Below, piece after piece: positions 34,656-42,121 of a stretch of 64,000 bases of DNA; the stretch's first letter is position 1; each line of letters begins with the position of its first letter. This stretch comes from Hyphomicrobiaceae bacterium (lineage in GTDB: Bacteria; Pseudomonadota; Alphaproteobacteria; Rhizobiales; Methyloligellaceae). The position numbers were made by a program, and so were the translations under genes. The stretch is from contig JALCBY010000015.1 of assembly GCA_028066055.1 (NCBI GenBank), positions 26,380-90,379 of the forward strand. The letters are read 5' to 3'. The notes below the pieces were generated by a model that was not told the DNA's origin, searched no databases, and saw only the letters and a list, made by a program, of their open reading frames with translations.

Positions 34656-36635
34656 TCATCCAACAATCAGGTCGTACCGCCTGGCGGCAATCTCCTGACA
34701 GAGACCGACGTCACGTGGCAGCAAATAGCCTTGTGAAACAAGGCGTTCGGCAGCCGCCCGGACAAGGGCGAGATAAGCCTCGCGGCTTTCATACCGCTCC
34801 GTGATCGCCGGGCGCGGATCACCGGATGCGTCGCGTTCCGCCGGGTCTCTTGGAAAGGGAATGCTGGAGCCGAAATATTCGAGCAACTGTCCATCACCGC
34901 CCGTCTCCGGGTGGCGCGGGTTGAAGCCCGTATGGGTTGCGACCGCAACCGTTACGTCCGGCATTGCGAGGCCGCCGGTTTCATTACCGTCCACGTCGAG
35001 GGCGGAAACATATGCGGGGTACACCCCCTCTCCGGCTTCGGCCGGAAGGCGTATGATGCCCTCGCCCGCATGTTCGCCGAGACCGAGCGGCCGCAGGGCG
35101 TTGAGCCTCGCCTCATCCGGCAGCGCGAGGCCGGGGATGGCGCTCAATTGTTTCAGCGCGTCCTCCCGTGTTACGCGCGTATGGTGATCTGAACGCGGAT
35201 ACACGCTCGGCGGGGGCGCCTTCCCGTCCCTCACCCACGCCAGCAGGTTGACCAGACAGGCGCGGTAAAGCGGCCGGTAGTCCACCATGTTCATCGGATT
35301 GGCGCCCCGGGTCCCGTGCACGCTTTCATTGGCCAGAGCCGGCCGGCCCGCGCTGTGCTGCGCGCCGGCAAATTGATAGCGGCGCACATTCGGGGGCATC
35401 GGCGCGTCCCCGCCGCTTTCAAGGTTGGTATGTGCCAGCGCCGCATCGCCCCGCCAGTATTCCGCGGCGCTGTCGGTGAAAATGATCTTCGGCATGCTGC
35501 CCGCCTCGTCTTGGCGGGTGAGCAATCCGCCATGCTCGTCCGTCAGCGGGTCCGTCTGTACGCCGTCGGCAAACGGAAAGAGATGACCGATCGAGGGCGT
35601 GGGCTGCACCGAGGGTTGCGCGTAGCGGTGATTGAACTCGCCGCGCCGCGCGCCGGCAATGTTGCAGAGAATTCCGTCGAACGCCGGCGTTCCGTCTTCG
35701 GCCGCGTTCAGCCCCAGATGCAGGAATGTACGCCACAACCGTCCGCACTGGGAAACGCCCTCGCCGATGACGTGATCGATGGCGCCCGCTGTCGGCGCGT
35801 CGTCGCCTGTGTGCAGCCAGTGCGCTGCATCGCGGATTGCCAAAAGGCCGGCGCCAGCCACCGGGCATTCGTGTGGGATGTAGAGCAGGTCGTAAATGCG
35901 GCCCGGTTCAAAACCGCCCTCGAGCCAGACATGATCCGGCAGCGGTCCCGCAATGCCCGTCCCCGCGTGGACGAATTTCCAACTCTCGCGGGGAATGACT
36001 TTCGCATTCCCGTAAGCCGTGTCCCGCACCAGCAATTGGGATTTGGGATCTTCCGGGTCCCGTGGCGGGATCGGACGGTGACGCCCGACATCGCCGACAT
36101 GCTGATCGGTCAGCGCCACGGACTGGCGGTGCCTGCTCACCTGCAGGCGGAGCTGCATGGGAGCAGGAAAGTGCCGCGCGGAGACCGGGACCTGCGGCGC
36201 GTTGAGCCCTGCCCGCGCGGGCTCCTTTTCCCGCGGTACATCCCATTGCCAGCCAGGCCAGGCGATGCACCAGCCCTCTTCAAAGAGAAAGCCGTCGCCG
36301 GGGTCGATTCGCACTTCCGGCGTGAGCGGAGGGACCGCCATATTCAGGTATGTCAGGACGCGCCGGCCGCGGTTCGGCAGCGCCACCAGCAAGGCCCGGT
36401 TGCCGGCATCCGGGTCCATCGGCTGTAGAAGCGTCAGGTCCCCGCTGAAGTGCACCAGGCCGTCCACGCCGCGCACCGCGCGGTCCAGATCGTTGATCGC
36501 CGCGTTGCACGCAGCACCCGGCTCGATTTCGTAATGCGCGATCGCGTCGATGCGCTCATAGGGCCCGACGCGCCCGAAGGCGCGGCCATCCGCATACGGG
36601 CGGCGGGACAGGATTTCCAGTTTCCGAACGGGCAT
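34656..36635 (-). CDS. Large alpha/beta hydrolase domain-containing protein (PF20091-type)
   Basis: From ATG 36635 (AGGAGGG about ten bases upstream) the product is 659 residues. The nucleophile region is GEGVSQCGRLWRTFL, the GVSQxGR pattern of this poorly characterised hydrolase family, here with Cys rather than the more usual Ser after Gln. Other features are PNRGRRVLTYLN near the N-terminus and PKIIFTDSAAEYWRGDAAL near 400. It has no signal peptide. It is divergent from the TetR gene, and the pair of TetR operators lies between, so it may be the regulated target. The substrate is unknown. Confidence 0.75.
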   Translation of the reverse strand: MPVRKLEILSRRPYADGRAFGRVGPYERIDAIAHYEIEPGAACNAAINDLDRAVRGVDGLVHFSGDLTLLQPMDPDAGNRALLVALPNRGRRVLTYLNMAVPPLTPEVRIDPGDGFLFEEGWCIAWPGWQWDVPREKEPARAGLNAPQVPVSARHFPAPMQLRLQVSRHRQSVALTDQHVGDVGRHRPIPPRDPEDPKSQLLVRDTAYGNAKVIPRESWKFVHAGTGIAGPLPDHVWLEGGFEPGRIYDLLYIPHECPVAGAGLLAIRDAAHWLHTGDDAPTAGAIDHVIGEGVSQCGRLWRTFLHLGLNAAEDGTPAFDGILCNIAGARRGEFNHRYAQPSVQPTPSIGHLFPFADGVQTDPLTDEHGGLLTRQDEAGSMPKIIFTDSAAEYWRGDAALAHTNLESGGDAPMPPNVRRYQFAGAQHSAGRPALANESVHGTRGANPMNMVDYRPLYRACLVNLLAWVRDGKAPPPSVYPRSDHHTRVTREDALKQLSAIPGLALPDEARLNALRPLGLGEHAGEGIIRLPAEAGEGVYPAYVSALDVDGNETGGLAMPDVTVAVATHTGFNPRHPETGGDGQLLEYFGSSIPFPRDPAERDASGDPRPAITERYESREAYLALVRAAAERLVSQGYLLPRDVGLCQEIAARRYDLIVG

Positions 36636-36788
36636 GGCGTTTTGGCCCTCCTGCAAGTCTGGCACGCCGGAGGGAAACGGTCCGGCAGCGTGCGCCCATC
36701 TTTAGCGTGGTCGTGCGGCATGCGCGAGGGATGATTTGGCTGGTCCGGGCGTCGATAACAGCGGGATGCGTAAGCGCTTCTTGACAGT

Positions 36789-36832
36789 TTAGGACGAATG
36801 TCCTAATTCCTATTTCTAGGACAATCGTCCTA
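36789..36832. promoter_or_regulatory. Twin TetR-type operators
   Basis: Two dyads share the half-site TAGGAC: TTAGGACGAATGTCCTAA (36789-36806) and TAGGACAATCGTCCTA (36817-36832). Their centres are 27 bp apart. A TTGACA -35-like hexamer (36781-36786) abuts the first, so repressor binding there would block the promoter. They lie between the divergent large hydrolase and TetR genes, so both autoregulation and control of the hydrolase fit. Confidence 0.8.
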
Positions 36833-36866
36833 ACGCATCATTGATCTCAATTGATCCCGGGGAGGC

Positions 36867-37466
36867 GTGACTGTGACCGGCAATTCGACGCGCGAACGCA
36901 TCATTGAGGTGGCGGACCGGCTGATCTACGAGCGCGGCTACGAGCACACGTCGTTCGCGGACATCGCCGCCGGCGTGAAGATATCGCGCGGCAATTTCTA
37001 CCATCATTTCAAGACCAAGGACGAAATTCTGGATACCGTGATCGAACGGCGTCTGATGACCACGCGGCATTTGCTCGACGAATGGGAGATGACGGGAGAG
37101 ACGCCCGCGGCGCGTATTTGCTGCTTCGTCCGGATCCTTGTCACGAACCGGACGAAGATCATGCAGTTCGGCTGTCCCGTGGGAACACTTGCTGGCGAGC
37201 TGACCAGGCTCGGCCATCGCTCGTCGACACGCGCGAGCGCGCTTTTCAGCCTGTTTCGGGAATGGCTTTGCCGGCAGTTCGAACAGCTTGGCCGCGCCGA
37301 AGACGCCGACGAACTGGCCATGGAGCTGCTCGCCTGGAGCCAGGGGGTTGCGACGCTGGCAAGTGCTTTGCGCGACGAAGCGTTTCTCGAGCGTGAGGTG
37401 GAGCGGATGTGTGAATGGGTGAAAACGGGAAAAGAAAATGTCCCATGCGGCAAGGAGTTGGATTGA
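36867..37466 (+). CDS. TetR-family transcriptional regulator
   Basis: The 199-residue protein has the N-terminal TetR helix-turn-helix (RERIIEVADRLIYERGYEHTSFADIAAGVKISRGNFYHHFKTKDEILDTV) and a C-terminal ligand-binding region with the Cys-containing FGCPVGTLAGEL, a motif seen in the YxaF/TetR_C group. The GTG start is 36867 or 36873; GGGGAGG lies just before. Twin TAGGAC operators upstream fit autorepression. The last bases overlap the start of the YciI gene as TGATG. Confidence 0.88.
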   Translation: MTVTGNSTRERIIEVADRLIYERGYEHTSFADIAAGVKISRGNFYHHFKTKDEILDTVIERRLMTTRHLLDEWEMTGETPAARICCFVRILVTNRTKIMQFGCPVGTLAGELTRLGHRSSTRASALFSLFREWLCRQFEQLGRAEDADELAMELLAWSQGVATLASALRDEAFLEREVERMCEWVKTGKENVPCGKELD

Positions 37467-37753
37467 TGTTCATCGTGTTGCTTAGATTCTCCGCCAACAG
37501 GGCGTCCGCCGGCCAGTTCATGGAGGGCCACAAGGCCTGGCTCAAACGCGGGTTCGATGACGGTGTGTTTCTGCTGGCCGGGAGCCTCCAGCCCGGTCTT
37601 GGCGGCGGGATCGTGGCGCACAACGTCTCGCGCGAAACCTTGCAGGCGCGCGTCGAAGAGGACCCCTTCGTGGCCGAAGATGTCGTCGGGTTCGAGATTT
37701 TCGAGATTTCGCCCTCCCGGGCGGACAACCGGCTGGAATTTCTGATCGCTTGA
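37466..37753 (+). CDS. YciI-like protein
   Basis: This 95-residue ferredoxin-like protein starts MFIVLLRFSANRASAGQFMEGH, with the HxxxL-type GHKAWLKRGFDDG and a central FLLAGSLQP, as in YciI-like and dehydrochlorination-related proteins. Its ATG overlaps the TetR stop in TGATG and AAGGAG lies upstream, so it is translationally coupled to the regulator. The catalytic His and Asp are in GH and FDDG. Its real substrate is unknown; it may help in clearing the compound that the TetR protein senses. Confidence 0.75.
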   Translation: MFIVLLRFSANRASAGQFMEGHKAWLKRGFDDGVFLLAGSLQPGLGGGIVAHNVSRETLQARVEEDPFVAEDVVGFEIFEISPSRADNRLEFLIA

Positions 37754-37807
37754 GGCGCGTCCGGCGTTCCCCCGCCCCCGTGCGCACGGCCATGCCGGGT
37801 CAGTCCT

Positions 37808-38461
37808 TCAGGCCCGGTGATGCGTGACGAGCCAGCGATTGAAATCCTGCTGCAGGACGCGCTGGTCCTTGCCGAACAGGAACACCTTGTCGACATGGGT
37901 AAACGGGGCGCTCGTGTTGGCGGCGCACAGTCCGCTCTTCTGCCGTTCCAGATAGTCCGCCTCCACCGAGTCAGTGAACATGACGTCGGCCTTTTTCCCG
38001 CGCAGAAAATCGAAGGGTTCATGATTGTCCGGCACGATGATCATCTCCGCGTGCCTGATCCGCTCCAGGCCGAACCGTTCGTTGGTCCCGCCCCGGTTTT
38101 CAACCACTCGAACCCCTTCCCTGTCGATGTCCTCCATCGTGCGGTATCGCTCCTGTTCGCCGCGACGCACGACCGCCACCTTGCCCGTGGTCTCGATCGT
38201 ATCGGAGAGAAGCGCGGCTTCGGCGCGGTCCGGCGTCCTGGAAATGCCGCCCACGGCCATCTCGAACCGTCCGGCGGCGAGATCGTCCAGCATCGCGGCC
38301 CATGTGGTGGCGATAAAGGCGGGCTTGCGCCCCTGCGCCGCCGCAAACGCGCTCACCATGCCGATGTCGCGGCCTGAAAACCGTCCCGTGTCGGGATCAC
38401 GCCAGGTAAGCGGCCTGTAGTCGCCGGTGGTGCCCACGCGCAGGGGAGATGGCGCATTCAC
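37808..38461 (-). CDS. PheC-like (cyclohexadienyl dehydratase/substrate-binding fold) protein, no signal peptide
   Basis: The 217-residue product aligns by eye with cyclohexadienyl dehydratase PheC: LRVGTTGDYRPLTWRD at the start, TTWAAMLDDLAAGRFEMAVGGIS, then NRGGTNERFGLERIR and KADVMFTDSVEADYL. PheC converts prephenate to phenylpyruvate and arogenate to phenylalanine, on the type 2 periplasmic binding-protein fold, and is periplasmic. Here no signal peptide is visible from the GTG start. The GTG overlaps the stop of the DUF2865 gene by four bases (GTGA), so it is translated after it. An amino-acid binding protein is the alternative. Confidence 0.75.
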   Translation of the reverse strand: MNAPSPLRVGTTGDYRPLTWRDPDTGRFSGRDIGMVSAFAAAQGRKPAFIATTWAAMLDDLAAGRFEMAVGGISRTPDRAEAALLSDTIETTGKVAVVRRGEQERYRTMEDIDREGVRVVENRGGTNERFGLERIRHAEMIIVPDNHEPFDFLRGKKADVMFTDSVEADYLERQKSGLCAANTSAPFTHVDKVFLFGKDQRVLQQDFNRWLVTHHRA

Positions 38462-39066
38462 TGCTGGTCGCCGGAGCCGGGCTTGCCTTGAAGCTTGTCG
38501 GCGCGCGGGGCCGCCCCGCCGTCTTCCGGAAATGTCTTGAGCGCCGGATCGCCCCGATTTTCTTCAGCAGTGGTCTCGAATGCCGGAGCGGGAAAGGATG
38601 CGCCCTTGCAGTCGCAGCCGGGTACGAATTCCTTGCGGTAGCGGAAGGCGTTCTCCAGATCGACATAGCGTTTGCCATCGAGGTCGACGGCGCTGGAAAC
38701 CTTCTGGCCCGGATTGCGGTGGACGAAGAGCCGTCCGATGCTTCCGCATTGCTGCGCGCAGGCTTCGCTGTCCTTTTTGAATTTCGAGCGTCCGGCCTTG
38801 AAGCTGATGGGAAAAAAGAAACCATCGCAGGTGCGCACGCAGAGCGTCCGGTAGGTCCCGCCGCCAGGGCGTCCGCCGCCCTGTCTGGAGGAGGGTGCGG
38901 TCTTCTTGCGGGTCGGCGCGGTTTCCGCGGGCGGAGGCGGTGGCGGCTTCCGGCCCCACGACCAGGGAAAGAAACCCTGTGCTTGCGCCGAGCCTGCACC
39001 GGATATCAGCATGACAGTCGAGACGCACGCCGCACATAATAGGGCGAAGCGCAGGTGCTTTTGCAT
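38458..39066 (-). CDS. DUF2865 secreted protein
   Basis: From ATG 39066 (GGAGG eight bases upstream) the 202-residue product has a signal peptide ending AQA. It then has a proline run (PPPPPPAET), a basic Gly-rich linker, and the DUF2865 core with TLCVRTCDGFFFPISFKAG and CAQQCGSIGRLF, where the four cysteines probably make disulfides. A further pair, CDC, follows. The function is unknown; the family is typical of Hyphomicrobiales. The stop overlaps the start of the PheC-like gene. Confidence 0.8.
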   Translation of the reverse strand: MQKHLRFALLCAACVSTVMLISGAGSAQAQGFFPWSWGRKPPPPPPAETAPTRKKTAPSSRQGGGRPGGGTYRTLCVRTCDGFFFPISFKAGRSKFKKDSEACAQQCGSIGRLFVHRNPGQKVSSAVDLDGKRYVDLENAFRYRKEFVPGCDCKGASFPAPAFETTAEENRGDPALKTFPEDGGAAPRADKLQGKPGSGDQQ

Positions 39067-39229
39067 GTTCGTTTCCTCCCGGGCCGGGTTCTGAAAGTCC
39101 CGTAAACCCATGCTCGGTATGTAGGAAAGCGGAGCGCCTCACTCAAGATGCACCCGCCGGAGGCCCAAAAACCCCACCGAGCCGCAAAACCATTGCAGGC
39201 CCGGACCTTGACGCTGTTGCAATTATTAT

Positions 39230-39245
39230 ATAACTGAAAAGTTAT
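39230..39245. promoter_or_regulatory. Operator-like palindrome overlapping the ArsR start codon
   Basis: ATAACTGAAAAGTTAT is a perfect dyad with six-base arms and a GAAA centre, and its last two bases are the first two of the ATG at 39244. TTGACG (39208-39213) lies upstream with a TATAAC (39229-39234) candidate -10 at a short 15-base spacing. If this is the promoter, transcription would start at or very near the ATG, giving a leaderless message repressed by its own product. Confidence 0.6.
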
Positions 39246-39624
39246 GGAACATATTGGTTATGCAAATTCACCGGCGCACGCAACGCCCGGTCTGGACGCC
39301 GTGTTCGCGGCGCTGGCCGACCCGACGCGCCGTGCAATCCTGACCCGGCTCGCGGCCGGCGACGCCAGTGTCAACGAGATCGCCGCGCCCTTCGAGATGA
39401 GCCAACCGGCGGTCTCGAAGCATCTCAAGGTGCTTGAACGCGCCGGGCTCATTGAACGCGCCGTCGACAAACAGCGCCGCCCTGCCCGGCTGAAAGCGGA
39501 ACCGATGGCGGCGGCAGTTGAGTGGCTGGAGGAGTTCAGATGCTTCTGGTCGGGCAGTTTCGATCAGCTCGACGGCCTGCTGGAAGAGCTGAAAAAGACC
39601 GAATCCAGGGGGGGCAAGAAATGA
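39244..39624 (+). CDS. ArsR/SmtB-type winged-helix regulator
   Basis: The 126-residue protein has the winged-helix block (FAALADPTRRAILTRLAAGDASVNEIAAPFEMSQPAVSKHLKVLERAGLIERAV), of the SdpR/YgaV-like type found with SRPBCC proteins. No metal-binding cysteines are visible, so it probably senses an organic effector or acts constitutively. No Shine-Dalgarno sequence precedes the ATG. The gene ends in ATGA with the first SRPBCC gene. Confidence 0.85.
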   Translation: MEHIGYANSPAHATPGLDAVFAALADPTRRAILTRLAAGDASVNEIAAPFEMSQPAVSKHLKVLERAGLIERAVDKQRRPARLKAEPMAAAVEWLEEFRCFWSGSFDQLDGLLEELKKTESRGGKK

Positions 39625-40145
39625 AAAGAAGCGCGGAATTCACCATGGACCGGATGTTTGACGCGCCGCGCGATCTGGTTTGGCGTGCCTGGACGGAACC
39701 TGAATTGATGTCCCGGTGGTTTGGTCCCAAAGGCTGCAAGACCGAGGTTCTGGAATTGGACCTCAAACCAGGCGGTATTTGCCACTTCTCTCTTCGCATC
39801 GGCGATGCGCCTCTGACCTACGGCAAGTTCGTCTATCAGGAGATTGTGCCGCCCGAAATCATCAGTTGGCATCACAGCTTTGCCGATGCGCACGGAACGC
39901 CGATCCGCTATCCCGACAACGACGCGTGGCCGCTGGTGCTTCTGACGAAGATCCGCTTCGAGGACCACGGGCCCAGGACGCGGATGCTGTTCTCCTGGAC
40001 GCCATTGGACGCCTTGCCGGAGGAAATCGCCGAGTTCGAGAAAGGCCGGCCGAGCATGGATCAGGGCTGGACCGGCAGCTTCGAGCAGCTCGAGCCCTTG
40101 CTGGGAGACCTCAAGTTTGAAGACAACGAGGGGAAGACAACATGA
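39621..40145 (+). CDS. SRPBCC-domain protein (AHSA1-like), first copy
   Basis: The 174-residue protein begins MKRSAEFTMDRMFDAPRDLVWRAWTEPELMSRWFGP, the typical opening of AHSA1-type START/Bet v1-fold proteins that bind hydrophobic ligands. The conserved Trp-rich strand and C-terminal helix (MDQGWTGSFEQLEPLL) follow. It starts four bases inside the ArsR gene end and itself overlaps the next gene by ATGA. The common ArsR-SRPBCC partnership suggests ligand binding that feeds back on the regulator; its chemistry is unknown. Confidence 0.82.
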   Translation: MKRSAEFTMDRMFDAPRDLVWRAWTEPELMSRWFGPKGCKTEVLELDLKPGGICHFSLRIGDAPLTYGKFVYQEIVPPEIISWHHSFADAHGTPIRYPDNDAWPLVLLTKIRFEDHGPRTRMLFSWTPLDALPEEIAEFEKGRPSMDQGWTGSFEQLEPLLGDLKFEDNEGKTT

Positions 40146-40639
40146 GCGACGTGCCGACTTATGTGATAGAGCGGGAGTTCGACGCACCCCGGGACATGGT
40201 GTGGCGGACATGGACCGAACCGGAACTCCTGGCGCGCTGGTACGGACCGGGTGTGGAGACCATCATACACAAGCTCGATGTCACGCCGGGCGGGCTGTGG
40301 CTCAACGAGATGAAGTGGGGCGACACGTCCATGTATGAACGGGTGGAGTATACCGAGGCCGTTCGGCCCGAGCGTCTCGTCTGGCTGCATTCGAACGCGG
40401 ATGCGGACTGGAACGTCGCGCCGAACCCGATGATGCCGGTCTGGCCGCGTGTGCTGCTCGGAACGGTGACGCTGCGGGAAGAAGACGGCAGGACGCATCT
40501 GCGGCTCACCTGGGCGCCGCACGAGGCGAGCGAGGAAGAGATCGCCGGATTTGCCGCCGCTATCGAGAAACTCGACAAGGGTTGGGGCGCTGGCATGAAG
40601 CTGCTCGCAGAGCTGCTTGAGGAGCTGAAAACCCAGTAA
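40142..40639 (+). CDS. SRPBCC-domain protein (AHSA1-like), second copy
   Basis: The 165-residue protein is a paralogue of the preceding one: VIEREFDAPRDMVWRTWTEPELLARWYGPG and the C-terminal LDKGWGAGMKLLAELLEEL match it throughout. ATG 40142 overlaps the previous stop as ATGA. Two such copies in one operon suggest partly different ligands. It is the last gene of the unit and is followed by two strong terminators. Confidence 0.82.
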   Translation: MSDVPTYVIEREFDAPRDMVWRTWTEPELLARWYGPGVETIIHKLDVTPGGLWLNEMKWGDTSMYERVEYTEAVRPERLVWLHSNADADWNVAPNPMMPVWPRVLLGTVTLREEDGRTHLRLTWAPHEASEEEIAGFAAAIEKLDKGWGAGMKLLAELLEELKTQ

Positions 40640-40692
40640 ATCTGCCATTTTCGCGCCGTATTGTCCCAATATCGTATGCCAGCATCACGAGA

Positions 40693-40735
40693 CGGCCCTC
40701 TCCCAGCCCACCCCAAGGCTGAGGGCCGTTTTTTT
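40693..40735 (+). terminator. Rho-independent terminator, first of two
   Basis: CGGCCCTC (40693-40700) and GAGGGCCG (40721-40728) pair perfectly with a 20-base loop, and seven T follow. It ends the ArsR-SRPBCC operon. Confidence 0.88.
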
Positions 40736-40752
40736 GTGTTGCGAACATGCCT

Positions 40753-40786
40753 TGGCCAGCCACTCCCCGGGCTGGCCACTTTTTTT
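40753..40786 (+). terminator. Rho-independent terminator, second of two
   Basis: TGGCCAGC (40753-40760) and GCTGGCCA (40771-40778) pair perfectly with a ten-base loop and are followed by C and seven T. Together with the first hairpin it should block read-through into the convergent M20 gene. Confidence 0.88.
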
Positions 40787-40837
40787 CCGGTTCGTCCACC
40801 CGTCCCCGGGGCGGACGCCGAACATCCGGTTGTATCT

Positions 40838-42121
40838 CTATTCGTCCGAAAGAAAGCTGAGCGCGCCCAGCGTATGGATCTTCGCGACATCGACCAGTTC
40901 GCTGATTTCCACATATTCATCGGGTCCGCCAAGATTGTGGGGCGTGAGGCCGCATACCACGCTGGGTATGCCGGCGGCGCGGTAGAGTCTGGCGTCGGAT
41001 GCGCCGACCCTCATGTTGGGCACGGGATGGCCGTCGAGCACGGTCCGGCAGGCGTGCATCACCGCTTCGACGACCGGATGGTCAGGCGGCGTCCAGGTGG
41101 GTTCGTAGCGGCGGGTAATCTCGAACCGGATGGCCTCCATGGGTTTGAGCAACCGGGCGATTTCAGCTTCGACCTCGCGGACGGTGACGCCCATCGGCAG
41201 GCGGATATCGGCATTGATTTCCGCGCCGTCCGGAACCAGGTTTGGTGACTGCCCGCCCTTGATACGCCCGAAATTGACGGTGATTTTCTGCAGGACCTCG
41301 GCTTCGCCGGCACCGCCGATCGGCTCTGATACGGGCTTGGCCTGCGCGATGGTACGCGCAACCTCTGACGGCGTATCGATGGAGAAGGCTTCAAGCGTCT
41401 CGAGTGCGTCCATGGCCTTGCGCAGTGCATCGATGGCGTTCGCGCCACGGTGGACATGGGCCCCGTGTGCCGGCCGGCCACTGGCGAAGATGTCGATCCA
41501 GATCATGCCCTTCTCGCCGATTCGCGGCACGATGGGTGAGCCGACGTCGGCGTTCAGCATGGCGTCGCCGCGGGCCTGTGGAACGGTGTCGAGCAGAAAC
41601 TGGCTGCCGAGCAGTCCCATCGACTCTTCGTCTCCCGCCAGCACCAGCGAGAGTTCGCCCGCCCATGCCTCACGCATGGCGGCGAGCGTCGTGAAGGCTT
41701 TCATCAGGCACGCCACGCCGCCCTTCATGTCCGCCGAGCCCCGGCCGAAGACTTTCCCGTCCCGCACGGCACCCGAATAGGGGTCATCGCTCCAGTCGGC
41801 CGGATCGCCGACGGGATAGGTGTCGAGGTGGCCGTTCAGCACCAGGCGCCTGCCCGGCCGGCTGCCGCGCACGGTTGCGACGAGGTTTTCAATCGGTGCT
41901 TCGCCGGTATAGGTCGCCAGGTCGATATCCGGCAGCGGCGAGAGAAGCGCGCGAACCGCTTCGACGCAGGCCCGGGTGTCGCTTGGCGGCGTTTCGGAGG
42001 GAATGCGCACCAGCCTTTGGGTGATTTCGACCAGTTCATCACGCGCCCCGGCCAACGCGTCCAGAACATGCGCCGAACCATCGTTCGATGGCTTGGCCTC
42101 CGGCATTTCGGGCACACTCAT
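40838..42121 (-). CDS. M20-family metallopeptidase/deacylase (ArgE/DapE group)
   Basis: The 427-residue protein has the M20 metal set: GHLDTYP (His98, Asp100), GRGSADMKGG (Asp131) and DEESMG (Glu165 and Glu166). A dimerisation domain follows (about 190-310). Family members remove acyl groups from amino acids or cleave small peptides, including acetylornithine, succinyldiaminopimelate and glutathione-derived substrates. ATG 42121 overlaps the TRAP permease stop as ATGA, and the neighbouring TRAP/TAXI system suggests the imported compound is the substrate. Confidence 0.87.
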   Translation of the reverse strand: MSVPEMPEAKPSNDGSAHVLDALAGARDELVEITQRLVRIPSETPPSDTRACVEAVRALLSPLPDIDLATYTGEAPIENLVATVRGSRPGRRLVLNGHLDTYPVGDPADWSDDPYSGAVRDGKVFGRGSADMKGGVACLMKAFTTLAAMREAWAGELSLVLAGDEESMGLLGSQFLLDTVPQARGDAMLNADVGSPIVPRIGEKGMIWIDIFASGRPAHGAHVHRGANAIDALRKAMDALETLEAFSIDTPSEVARTIAQAKPVSEPIGGAGEAEVLQKITVNFGRIKGGQSPNLVPDGAEINADIRLPMGVTVREVEAEIARLLKPMEAIRFEITRRYEPTWTPPDHPVVEAVMHACRTVLDGHPVPNMRVGASDARLYRAAGIPSVVCGLTPHNLGGPDEYVEISELVDVAKIHTLGALSFLSDE

